A DNA stretch of 19,108 nt. Origin: Pseudazoarcus pumilus_A (GTDB lineage Bacteria > Pseudomonadota > Gammaproteobacteria > Burkholderiales > Rhodocyclaceae). The stretch's first letter is position 1; each line of letters begins with the position of its first letter. A program made the position numbers and the translations under genes. The notes below the pieces were generated by a model. It saw only the letters and a program-made list of their open reading frames with translations. It was not told the DNA's origin and did no database searches. Location: positions 1-19,108 of the forward strand of contig JAJLLM010000012.1 in NCBI GenBank assembly GCA_033837965.1. The letters are read 5' to 3'. Below, one piece after another: positions 1 through 7,169 of this stretch.

Positions 1-582
1 GTGGCCGTGGTGCTGTCGATGGCGGTGACCATCCGACTCACCGGCGCCTTCCACGAGGACGGCTGGGCCGACGCCTGCGACGGTCTGGGCGGCGGCTGGG
101 AGCGCGAGCAAGTGCTGACCATCATGAAGGACTCGCGCATCGGCACCTACGGCGCGGCCGGGCTGGTGCTGATGCTGCTGGCCAAGGCCGCCGCACTGGT
201 GGCCCTGGCCGAGCACGGTGCGTGGGCGCTGGCCGCTGCGCTGGTGGCCGCACACGCGGTGTCGCGGCTGGCCTCGACCAGCCTGATCCACACACTGGAA
301 TACGTGCGTGAGGACGCCCTTTCCAAAGCCAAACCGCTGGCGCGCCAGCTCTCGCGCAATGAACTGCTGATTGCCGCCGTCACCGGCAGCCTGCCGCTGC
401 TGCTGCTCGGATTGCCGGCGGCGCTGCTCACCGCCATCGTGGTGGCGCTGGTCACGCTGTACTGCGCGCGCCTGTTCCGGCGCCGGCTCGGCGGCTACAC
501 CGGCGACTGTCTGGGCGCCGCGCAACAACTCACCGAACTGGCGGCCTATCTGGCGATTGTGACGACATGGAACTCCATCTGA
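1..582 (+). CDS. cobS: Adenosylcobinamide-GDP ribazoletransferase CobS (5' part missing)
   Basis: CobS is an integral membrane enzyme that joins adenosylcobinamide-GDP to alpha-ribazole (or its phosphate), the last joining step of cobalamin assembly. The family signature is plain: an HEDGWADACDGLGGG stretch near residue 18, matching the acidic DGLAD..DGLGGG motif, followed by IMKDSRIGTYG near residue 41. After that come hydrophobic segments rich in Ala and Leu. The family is about 240-260 residues long and this frame gives only 193. The first base lies in an open frame, so roughly 60-70 N-terminal residues lie upstream of the window and the GTG at position 1 is probably an internal Val codon. 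The 3' end overlaps the next gene by 16 bases, which supports co-translation with cobC. Confidence 0.9.
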   Translation: MAVVLSMAVTIRLTGAFHEDGWADACDGLGGGWEREQVLTIMKDSRIGTYGAAGLVLMLLAKAAALVALAEHGAWALAAALVAAHAVSRLASTSLIHTLEYVREDALSKAKPLARQLSRNELLIAAVTGSLPLLLLGLPAALLTAIVVALVTLYCARLFRRRLGGYTGDCLGAAQQLTELAAYLAIVTTWNSI

Positions 583-1118
583 TCCGCCATCCGCGCCCCG
601 ATGTGGCGCCCGGCACCTGCTACGGGTCGAGCGACGTCGGGCTGGTCGAACCGGCCGAGGTGGCCGCTGCGCGCCTTACCCCGCTGCTGCCCGCGGCGTT
701 CGAGCTGCATGCCAGCCCCCTCCAGCGCGCACGCCTGCTCGCCGAGGCCATCGGCACGCCGCGCATCGACCCGCGACTGGCCGAGATGCACTTCGGCGAA
801 TGGGAGTTGCAGCGCTACGACACCCTCGGCAGTGCCATCGACGCCTGGGCGGATGACCCGCTCGGCTTTCGCGCGCCGGGCGGCGAATCCTCCGCCGAGA
901 TGGCCGAGCGCGCACTGGCCTGGCTGGCCGACCTGCAGGCCGCAGCGCCGGAGGAGCCGGTGGTGGTGGTCGCGCACGGCGGCCCGCTGCGCGCCATCGC
1001 CGGCCACCTGCTGGGCCTGCCGCGCGAACGCTGGCTGACGCTGGATTTCGCCTTCGCCCACAGCACGCGCATCGACATCGCCGACTGGGGCACGACCTTG
1101 AAGTGGTTCAACCGCTGA
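567..1118 (+). CDS. cobC: Alpha-ribazole-5'-phosphate phosphatase-like (histidine phosphatase family)
   Basis: A 183-residue protein of the histidine phosphatase (phosphoglycerate mutase-like) superfamily. In cobalamin synthesis CobC removes the phosphate from alpha-ribazole-5'-phosphate or adenosylcobalamin phosphate. The phosphohistidine motif is LIRHPRP at residues 5-11, with Pro in place of the usual Gly after the catalytic His. The second catalytic His is in VVVAHGGPLRAI near residue 138, and the acidic EMHFGEWE segment near residue 74 is typical of the family. The ATG lies inside the end of cobS (16-base overlap) without a clear Shine-Dalgarno site, so translation is probably coupled. 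The position between cobS and a cobT-like gene supports the cobalamin role over a general sugar phosphatase. Confidence 0.85.
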   Translation: MELHLIRHPRPDVAPGTCYGSSDVGLVEPAEVAAARLTPLLPAAFELHASPLQRARLLAEAIGTPRIDPRLAEMHFGEWELQRYDTLGSAIDAWADDPLGFRAPGGESSAEMAERALAWLADLQAAAPEEPVVVVAHGGPLRAIAGHLLGLPRERWLTLDFAFAHSTRIDIADWGTTLKWFNR

Positions 1119-1175
1119 AACGTCCGGACACACGGTGCTAGACTGGCCCGGACGCTCCGGAAGAGGCCCCCGCCC

Positions 1176-2198
1176 ATGCAGTTCCGTATCGATCCGCCCG
1201 ACACCAGTCTGCACGCATCCCTGCTGAGCCGACTCGACGGCGTCCCCGCCGGGCGCATTTCCACGCTGGCACTACAACTCGGGCTGGTACAGCAGACGCT
1301 CCAGCCGAGCGTACGACGCCCGATGATCGCGCTCTTTGCGGGAGATCACGGCGCCATTGCCGCGGGCGCATCCTCGCTGCCGCAACGGCTCACCTGGCAG
1401 GGCGTCGAGCGCCTGTTGTCGGGCGGTGCGCTGCTCAACGCGGCATGCCGTGAAATGGCGCTGGCGCTGACGGTGGTCGACGCCGGTGTCAGCCATGACT
1501 TCAACCCCCGTCCGGGTCTGCAATCCAGCAAGATCGAGCACGGCACCGCCAACTACGCGCTGGAGCCGGCCATGTGGCGTTCGCAGCTCGAACGCGCGCT
1601 GGAGCGCGGCCGGTCGCTGGCACACGATTTCGCCGCACAGGATGGCAACGTGCTCGGCCTGTCGTGCATCGGCGTCGGTGCGGAAGCCTCGGCGGCGCTG
1701 CTTGCGCACTGCATGCACGACATCGACATCGCGCAGCTGGCGGCCTGTGCGCCCGACCGCGCCGACGAGGCGTGCACGCGCCGCAGCGCACTCATCGAAC
1801 GCGCCCTCGCGCGCACCGGCCCGCAACGGGACCCGCTGGAAGCGCTGCGCGAGTTCGCCGGCTTCGAGATCGTGATGCTCACCGGCGCCCTCCTCGGCGC
1901 GGCCGAGAAGCGCGTGCTGACCGTGCTTGACGGCTTCACCGCGCTGGCCGCACTGAGCGTCGCGCAGCGCATCTCGCCGGCCATGGCGCATTACTGCCTG
2001 GTGGCCGCGCATGGCACGGCCCCCGGCGAGCAGGCGCTGGCCGAAGCATTGGGCGTCTCGGCGCTGCTCGATCATGCGCTGGCACCGGGCGAAGGCATAG
2101 GCGCAGCGCTGAGCATGCCGGTGCTGCGCACCGCTGCGGCCTGTCTGCGCAGTCGTGCCGGCGTGGCCCCGGCCGGCCGCGACAGCGGGCAGGTGTGA
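1176..2198 (+). CDS. cobT: CobT-like nicotinate-nucleotide:lower-ligand phosphoribosyltransferase, divergent
   Basis: CobT moves the phosphoribosyl group of nicotinate mononucleotide to the cobamide lower-ligand base, normally 5,6-dimethylbenzimidazole. The 340-residue length fits. FAGDHGAIAAGAS (54-66), DAGVSHDFNPRPGL (102-115) and GEGIGAALSMPVL (305-317) match the family; the Glu of the last motif (306) corresponds to the known catalytic base (Glu317 of Salmonella CobT). Several other family blocks are altered. The usual GE(M/L)GIGNTT loop reads SCIGVGAEA (163-171), so the conserved Glu appears replaced by Cys164, and the SH.S.E.GH block near 280 reads AAHGTAPGE. The ATG has a GGAAGAGG Shine-Dalgarno at 1159-1166. 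The gene follows cobC after a 57-base gap containing a TAGACT -10-like sequence (about 1140-1145). Membership is secure by eye, but ligand specificity may differ from standard CobT. Confidence 0.8.
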   Translation: MQFRIDPPDTSLHASLLSRLDGVPAGRISTLALQLGLVQQTLQPSVRRPMIALFAGDHGAIAAGASSLPQRLTWQGVERLLSGGALLNAACREMALALTVVDAGVSHDFNPRPGLQSSKIEHGTANYALEPAMWRSQLERALERGRSLAHDFAAQDGNVLGLSCIGVGAEASAALLAHCMHDIDIAQLAACAPDRADEACTRRSALIERALARTGPQRDPLEALREFAGFEIVMLTGALLGAAEKRVLTVLDGFTALAALSVAQRISPAMAHYCLVAAHGTAPGEQALAEALGVSALLDHALAPGEGIGAALSMPVLRTAAACLRSRAGVAPAGRDSGQV

Positions 2199-2223
2199 AC
2201 GCCGGGCGCCGGAGCGCGTCCCG

Positions 2224-2229
2224 TATAAT
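2224..2229 (+). promoter_or_regulatory. Candidate -10 box (TATAAT) upstream of the GGDEF-like gene
   Basis: A perfect TATAAT sits in the gap after cobT, about 45 bases before the next start codon. No good -35 hexamer is visible 16-18 bases upstream (the region is GC-rich), so this is a one-sided match only. Confidence 0.35.
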
Positions 2230-2273
2230 CCGGACTTGCGCGCAGTTGGCGCTGTCTTAGTCCCGAGGTGGTC

Positions 2274-3011
2274 GTGTCCGAATTCCTCCCGCTGATCCTG
2301 AGCCTGCTCACCGGCGTTGCCGTCGGGATCGCAGTCGCCCGACTGCGTGGCCGTCGGCCGCAGCAGGTGATGCCGCAGACCATCTCCACCAGCCCGTCGG
2401 ACGATGACCATCTGGCAGCCCAGCTCGCCGCACGCACGCATGAACTGGAATCCTTGCGCGCCCGCCTCGCCGCACTCGAACGTGTCGAAAAGAGCCTGAC
2501 GCTGAGCGACCCGCTGACCGGCATTGCCAACCGTACCCTGCTGACCGAGCGCATTGACCACGCCATCACCCGCGGCCAGCGCCACAACACCCGACTCGGC
2601 GTGGTGATGCTGCAACTCAAGGACTTCGCGGCGCTGCGCAAAAGGCTCGGCGAACAGGCAGCCGATCGGCTGCTGATTGCCGCAGCACGTCGGCTGCGCG
2701 AGGCGGTGCGGGCGGAGGACACGGTTTCCCACCTGCAGGGCGACCGCTTCGCGATTGCGCTCGAAGGCGTGTTCGAGCGCGAGGACATCGAGCGCGCCCA
2801 CGAGGCCATCCTGCGGGCGTTCGCCGAACCCTTCGAAGCGGACGATCAGCCCGTGGCGCTGGAGGCGGAAATCAGCAGCGCGCTGTTCCCCGCCGATGGC
2901 AGTGACGCGGACTCGCTGCTGCGCGCTGCCGAGCACGGCCTGTCCCACGCCGGCAAGCCACGCCGCCGCACGCGCGGCAAGAGCACGGCGGAGAGCAAGC
3001 AGAGCGTCTGA
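2274..3011 (+). CDS. Membrane-anchored protein with degenerate GGDEF domain
   Basis: About 245 residues. The N-terminus (EFLPLILSLLTGVAVGIAVARLRGRR) is a single membrane anchor followed by a basic stop-transfer segment. A short helical linker near residues 45-75 follows, then a GGDEF-type fold starting at SDPLTGIANRTLL. That opening is typical of diguanylate cyclases, but the catalytic parts are lost. The LD.D.FK metal-binding strand reads LQLKDFAAL, and the GGDEF loop reads QGDRF. It is therefore unlikely to make cyclic di-GMP and may be a structural or sensory remnant. I prefer the GTG at 2274 over the GTG at 2268, because GAGG at 2265-2268 would then be the ribosome binding site at a 5-base distance. 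It sits alone between the cobalamin and heptose genes, and its partner is unknown. Confidence 0.75.
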   Translation: MSEFLPLILSLLTGVAVGIAVARLRGRRPQQVMPQTISTSPSDDDHLAAQLAARTHELESLRARLAALERVEKSLTLSDPLTGIANRTLLTERIDHAITRGQRHNTRLGVVMLQLKDFAALRKRLGEQAADRLLIAAARRLREAVRAEDTVSHLQGDRFAIALEGVFEREDIERAHEAILRAFAEPFEADDQPVALEAEISSALFPADGSDADSLLRAAEHGLSHAGKPRRRTRGKSTAESKQSV

Positions 3012-3092
3012 AACGGGGCGGCGGGAGCGCCGCGCCATGCCCTTATCGTGAAATAATCCGGCTCTGCCCACCGCACAGGCAACCTCCCAGCA

Positions 3093-4058
3093 ATGTCCGC
3101 TCCGCTTCCCGATTTCCGCACCGGTCGCGTCGTCGTCGTAGGCGATGTCATGCTCGACCGTTACTGGCATGGCTCAACCAATCGCATCTCGCCCGAGGCG
3201 CCGGTCCCCATCGTCAAGGTCGAGCAGGATGAATTCCGCGCCGGCGGCGCCGGCAACGTGGCGCTCAACATCGCCTCGCTCGGCGGTCAGGCCGGTCTGG
3301 TCGGACTGGTCGGCCGCGACGAGGCAGGCGCGCTGCTCAAGCGCCGCCTGAGCGAAGCGGGCGTGGAGTGCCGTTTCCTCGAAATACCCAGCCACCCCAC
3401 CATCACCAAACTGCGCATCATCAGCCGCCACCAGCAACTCATCCGCCTCGACTTCGAGGAGAGCTTCGCGGTGCTCGACTCGGCCGGCGTGGAAGCGAGC
3501 TTCGAGGCCACCCTGCCTGGCGCCGGCGCGGTCGTGCTGTCCGACTACGGCAAGGGCACACTGGCACAGGTCGGCTCGCTGATCCGCGCCGCGCGGGAAC
3601 ATGGCGTGCCGGTGGTCGTCGACCCCAAGGGGACCGACTTCGGGCGCTACTGCGGCGCCACCGTGATCACCCCCAATCTGTCCGAGTTCGAGGCGGTGGT
3701 CGGCCACTGCGCCGACGAGGCCACGCTGATCGCCCGCGGCGAGGCGCTGCGCGAGGCGCTCGATCTCGAAGCCGTGCTGGTGACGCGCTCCGAGCGCGGC
3801 ATGACCCTGCTCGCCCGCGACCAGGCACCGTTGACCCTGCCGGCGCGCGCGCGCGATGTATTCGACGTGACCGGCGCCGGCGACACCGTGGTGGCGCTGC
3901 TGGGCCTCGGGCTGGCCTGCGGCCGGTCGCTGGCGGAGGCCATGAATCTGGCCAACGTCGCCGCCGGCATCGTCGTCGGCAAACTCGGCACGGCCAGCGT
4001 GAGCCTCGACGAGCTCGCGCACGGCATTGAAAACGCACCTTCCGGAGAACACGCATGA
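3093..4058 (+). CDS. hldA: D-glycero-beta-D-manno-heptose-7-phosphate kinase (HldA / RfaE domain I)
   Basis: A 321-residue PfkB/ribokinase-fold kinase that phosphorylates heptose-7-phosphate at C1, an early step of ADP-heptose synthesis for the LPS inner core. Family marks in order are VVVGDVMLDRYWHG (10-25 region), RAGGAGNVALNIASLGG, VVLSDYGKGTL, VVVDPKGTDFGRY, ITPNLSEFEAV, and the anion-hole/catalytic block DVTGAGDTVVA near residues 258-268. It contains only the kinase half. The adenylyltransferase half found in E. coli HldE is absent, so a separate hldC gene should exist elsewhere. The stop overlaps the hldD start (ATGA), which makes the two genes translationally coupled. An AAATAAT -10-like sequence at 3051-3057 lies shortly upstream, without a clear -35. 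Confidence 0.93.
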   Translation: MSAPLPDFRTGRVVVVGDVMLDRYWHGSTNRISPEAPVPIVKVEQDEFRAGGAGNVALNIASLGGQAGLVGLVGRDEAGALLKRRLSEAGVECRFLEIPSHPTITKLRIISRHQQLIRLDFEESFAVLDSAGVEASFEATLPGAGAVVLSDYGKGTLAQVGSLIRAAREHGVPVVVDPKGTDFGRYCGATVITPNLSEFEAVVGHCADEATLIARGEALREALDLEAVLVTRSERGMTLLARDQAPLTLPARARDVFDVTGAGDTVVALLGLGLACGRSLAEAMNLANVAAGIVVGKLGTASVSLDELAHGIENAPSGEHA

Positions 4059-5005
4059 TCATCGTCACCGGCGGCGCCGGCTTCATCGGCAGCAACATCG
4101 TGCAGGGCCTGAACGCCCGTGGCATCGACGACATCCTGGTGGTCGATGACCTGTCCGATGGCCGCAAGTGCCTCAACCTCAACGACGCCGACATCGCCGA
4201 CTACATGGACAAGGACGAATTCATCGCCCGCGTCCGTGGCGGCCAGGATTTCGGCAAGGTCGAGGCGATTTTCCACGAGGGCGCCTGCTCCTCCACCACC
4301 GAGTGGGACGGCCGCTTCGTGATGAACGTCAACTACGACTACACCAAGTCCCTGCTCGACTGGTGCGCCCCCACCCGCGTGCCGCTGATCTACGCCTCTT
4401 CCGCGTCCGTATACGGCATGGGCCCGACCTTCCGCGAGGCGCGCGAGTTCGAGCAGCCGCTGAACATGTACGCCTACTCCAAGTTCCAGTTCGACTGCCA
4501 CCTGCGCCGCGTGCAGCACAAGCTCGAAGGCCAGGTCGTGGGCCTGCGCTACTTCAACGTGTATGGCCCGCGCGAACAGCACAAGGGCTCGATGGCGAGC
4601 GTGGCGTACCACTTCTACAACCAGCTGCGTGAATCCGGTGGCGTACGCCTGTTCGAGGGTTCCGACGGTTACGGGCCGGGCGAACAACGGCGCGATTTCA
4701 TCCACGTCGATGACATCGTCGCGGTGAACCTGTGGTTCCTCGACAACCCCGGTGTATCGGGCATCTTCAACCTCGGCACCGGCCGCGCACAAAGCTTCAA
4801 CGATGTCGCGCACGCGGCGCTGAAGTGGCACGGCGCCGGGGAGATCGACTACATCCCCTTCCCGGAGCATCTGAAAGGCCGCTACCAGAGCTTCACCGAG
4901 GCGGACATGGGCGCACTGCGTGCCGCCGGATGCCAGCACCGCTTCACTCCGGTGGAAGAAGGCGTGCCGCGCTACCTCGACTGGCTCAAGGGCAAAGGTC
5001 TGTGA
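4055..5005 (+). CDS. hldD: ADP-L-glycero-D-manno-heptose-6-epimerase HldD
   Basis: HldD inverts C6 of ADP-D-glycero-D-manno-heptose to give the L,D form used by the core heptosyltransferases. The 316-residue protein is a short-chain dehydrogenase/epimerase. It has the NAD(P)-binding TGGAGFIGSNI at residues 5-15, SSASVYG near 115-121, and the catalytic Y139-x-x-x-K143 in MYAYSKFQFD. Other family signatures are VDDLSDG, EGACSSTTEWDG and LRYFNVYGPREQHKGSMASV. Length and motifs match E. coli HldD closely, and nothing is missing. The start overlaps the hldA stop by 4 bases. The stop TGA overlaps the GTG start of waaF. Confidence 0.96.
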   Translation: MIIVTGGAGFIGSNIVQGLNARGIDDILVVDDLSDGRKCLNLNDADIADYMDKDEFIARVRGGQDFGKVEAIFHEGACSSTTEWDGRFVMNVNYDYTKSLLDWCAPTRVPLIYASSASVYGMGPTFREAREFEQPLNMYAYSKFQFDCHLRRVQHKLEGQVVGLRYFNVYGPREQHKGSMASVAYHFYNQLRESGGVRLFEGSDGYGPGEQRRDFIHVDDIVAVNLWFLDNPGVSGIFNLGTGRAQSFNDVAHAALKWHGAGEIDYIPFPEHLKGRYQSFTEADMGALRAAGCQHRFTPVEEGVPRYLDWLKGKGL

Positions 5006-6084
5006 GCGCAGACCAGCGCGACGAAGACCGCGACGACGGGCACGACGGCCCGGTGCGCGGCATCCTTGTGGTCGGCCCGTCATGGGTCGGCGACATGGTG
5101 ATGGCGCAGAGCCTGTTCAAGCAGCTCAAGGCCGCCGAACCGAACTGCATCATCGACGTGCTGGCGCCCGAGTGGTCGCTGCACATCCTCGAGCGCATGC
5201 CCGAAGTGCGGCGCGGCGTGATCATGCCGGTGGGTCACGGCAAGCTGGAACTGGGCAAGCGCTGGGCGCTCGGCCAGGAACTGGGCCAGATCGGCTACAG
5301 CCAGGCCATCTTGCTGCCGAACTCCTTCAAGTCCGCGCTGATTCCGGCCTTTGCCGGCATCCCGACGCGCACCGGTTTTCGTGGCGAGATGCGCTACTGG
5401 TTCATCAACGACATGCGCATGCTGAGCAAGAGTCGCCTGCCGCTGACCGTGCAGCGCTTTGTCGCGCTGGGGCGTGCCTGGAACCAGCCGCTGCCCGAAC
5501 CGCTGCCGCGCCCGCAACTGGTGGCCGACGCGCAGAACCAGATCAAGCTGCGCAACACCTTCGGCCTGGCCGAAGGGCAACGCGCCGTGGCCTTCATGCC
5601 CGGCGCCGAGTACGGCCCGGCCAAGCAGTGGCCGCTGGAACACTACACCGCCGTGGCGCGCGAGCTGACCGCGCGCGGCATCGCGGTGTGGGTGATCGGC
5701 TCCGGCAAGGATGCCGATGCCGGCGAGGCCATCGTGCAGGGCGCCGGCGACGGCGTGCGCAATCTGTGCGGCCACACCACGCTGGGTGACGCCGTCGACC
5801 TGCTGGCGATGTGCGAAGCCGCCGTCACCAACGACTCCGGCCTGATGCACGTCGCCGCCGCGCTGGATGTGCCGCTGGTGGCGCTGTTCGGCTCCTCCAC
5901 ACCGGAGCACACGCCGCCGCTGGCTGCGCCGGAGCGCGTGGCCATCCGCTATCTGGCGCTGGACTGCTCGCCCTGTTTCAAGCGCAACTGTCCGCTCGGC
6001 CACCTGCGCTGCCTGACCGACATCACACCTGCCAGCGTGCTCGACGCCCTCGCCGGGCTGGGCGTGGCACAACCGGGGCGGTGA
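5002..6084 (+). CDS. waaF: ADP-heptose:LPS heptosyltransferase II (WaaF)
   Basis: WaaF is a GT9 glycosyltransferase acting at the cytoplasmic face of the inner membrane to add the second heptose to the LPS inner core. The frame is open further upstream, but the start is placed at the GTG at 5002. That GTG overlaps the hldD stop (GTGA) and has AAAGG at 4994-4998 as a ribosome binding site. It gives 360 residues, slightly longer than the usual 345 because of an acidic N-terminal extension of about 18 residues. Family marks are ILVVGPSWVGDMVMAQSLF (21-39), the nucleotide-sugar segment FMPGAEYGPAKQWP (about 197-210), NDSGLMHVAAALDVPLVALFG (about 276-296) and the Cys-containing tail CFKRNCPLGHLRCL. 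The gene order hldA-hldD-waaF-waaC supports the function. Confidence 0.94.
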   Translation: MSADQRDEDRDDGHDGPVRGILVVGPSWVGDMVMAQSLFKQLKAAEPNCIIDVLAPEWSLHILERMPEVRRGVIMPVGHGKLELGKRWALGQELGQIGYSQAILLPNSFKSALIPAFAGIPTRTGFRGEMRYWFINDMRMLSKSRLPLTVQRFVALGRAWNQPLPEPLPRPQLVADAQNQIKLRNTFGLAEGQRAVAFMPGAEYGPAKQWPLEHYTAVARELTARGIAVWVIGSGKDADAGEAIVQGAGDGVRNLCGHTTLGDAVDLLAMCEAAVTNDSGLMHVAAALDVPLVALFGSSTPEHTPPLAAPERVAIRYLALDCSPCFKRNCPLGHLRCLTDITPASVLDALAGLGVAQPGR

Positions 6085-7169
6085 TGCGCGTTCTGGTCAT
6101 CAAGACCTCCTCGCTCGGCGATGTGATCCACACGCTGCCGGCGCTCACCGACGCCACGCGCGCCCTGCCCGGCGTGCGCTTCGACTGGGTGGTGGAAGAG
6201 AACTTCGCCGAGATTCCGGCCTGGCACCCGGCCGTCGACACCGTCATTCCGGTGGCACTGCGACGCTGGCGGCGTGCACCGATTCAAGCCTGGCGCAGCG
6301 GCGAATGGCGTGCCATGAAGCAGGCCATCGCCGCCAGCCCGGCCGACGTGGTGATCGACGCGCAGGGGCTGATCAAGAGCGCGCTGCTGACGCGCTACAC
6401 CGCTGCGCCCGTGCATGGGCTGGACCGCGCCTCGGTGCGCGAGCCCTTCGCCGCGCGCTTCTACGACACCACGCACACCGTCGCCAAGGGCTGGCACGCC
6501 GTCGAGCGCCTGCGCGCACTGTTCGGGCTGGCGCTGGGTTACTCGGTGCCGGATGCCGCCTGCGATTACGGTCTGGATCACGCCCGCGTGCTGCGCGACG
6601 TGGCGCCCACTTCGGTACCGACCTTGCTGTTCCTGCACGGCACCACCTGGCCCACCAAGCACTGGCCCGAAATGTACTGGCGCGCACTGGCCGAACGCTG
6701 CACCGCCGCCGGCTGGCAGGTGCGCCTGCCGTGGGGCAACGAGGCCGAGAAGCTGCGCGCCGAGCGCATTGCCGACGGCCTGCCGCGTGCCACCGTGCTG
6801 CCGCGCCTGAAGCTTGCCGGCATTGCGACGGAACTGGCCAATGCGTCGGCCTGCGTGGCGGTGGATACCGGGCTGGGCCATCTGGCTGCGGCGCTGGATG
6901 TGCCGACGATTTCGCTGTTCGGCCCCACCAACCCGGGCCTGACCGGCGCCTGGGGGCCGCGCCAGCGCCATCTGGCCTCGGACTTTGCGTGCGCGCCCTG
7001 CCTGTCCCAACGCTGCCAGCACACGCCGACAGCCGACGAGACCGCGCGCTTCGACCTCACGCGCGAAGCGCCGCTGTGCTTCACGCGGCTGCACCCCGAG
7101 CGCGTGTTCGCCGAACTGAGCACGCTGGTGGCCCAGTCCGGCCGTCTCGCGCCGCAGGAGGCCGCATGA
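6084..7169 (+). CDS. waaC: ADP-heptose:LPS heptosyltransferase I (WaaC)
   Basis: WaaC, also GT9, transfers the first L,D-heptose to Kdo of the LPS inner core. The ATG at 6084 shares one base with the waaF stop and gives 361 residues. Recognisable parts are MRVLVIKTSSLGDVIHTLPAL at the N-terminus (the SxGD loop of heptosyltransferases), WVVEE near residue 34, the donor-site segment HGTTWPTKHWP (about 193-203), and VDTGLGHLAAALDVPTISLFGPTNP (about 259-283). The distinction from WaaF rests on the TSSLGDVIHTLPAL and GPTNP..TGAWG signatures and on its place after waaF. The first in-frame codons upstream of 6084 encode non-family sequence, so the shorter start is chosen. The stop overlaps the waaG start (ATGA). 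Confidence 0.94.
   Translation: MRVLVIKTSSLGDVIHTLPALTDATRALPGVRFDWVVEENFAEIPAWHPAVDTVIPVALRRWRRAPIQAWRSGEWRAMKQAIAASPADVVIDAQGLIKSALLTRYTAAPVHGLDRASVREPFAARFYDTTHTVAKGWHAVERLRALFGLALGYSVPDAACDYGLDHARVLRDVAPTSVPTLLFLHGTTWPTKHWPEMYWRALAERCTAAGWQVRLPWGNEAEKLRAERIADGLPRATVLPRLKLAGIATELANASACVAVDTGLGHLAAALDVPTISLFGPTNPGLTGAWGPRQRHLASDFACAPCLSQRCQHTPTADETARFDLTREAPLCFTRLHPERVFAELSTLVAQSGRLAPQEAA

Noticed and set aside
3018..3033. GCGGCG-GGAG-CGCCGC hairpin after the GGDEF gene as a terminator
   Set aside because: A 6-bp stem without any T-run in a very GC-rich gap is expected by chance, so it is not listed as a terminator.
1272..3170. Very long open frame on the - strand across cobT and the GGDEF gene
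   Set aside because: It mirrors real genes on the + strand in GC-rich DNA, spans two genes and their gaps, and its translation has low-complexity Arg/Ala/Gly/His-rich content with no recognisable motif.
3647..5083. Long open frame on the - strand across hldA and hldD
   Set aside because: Antisense shadow of two clear enzymes; no domain motif and a biased composition.
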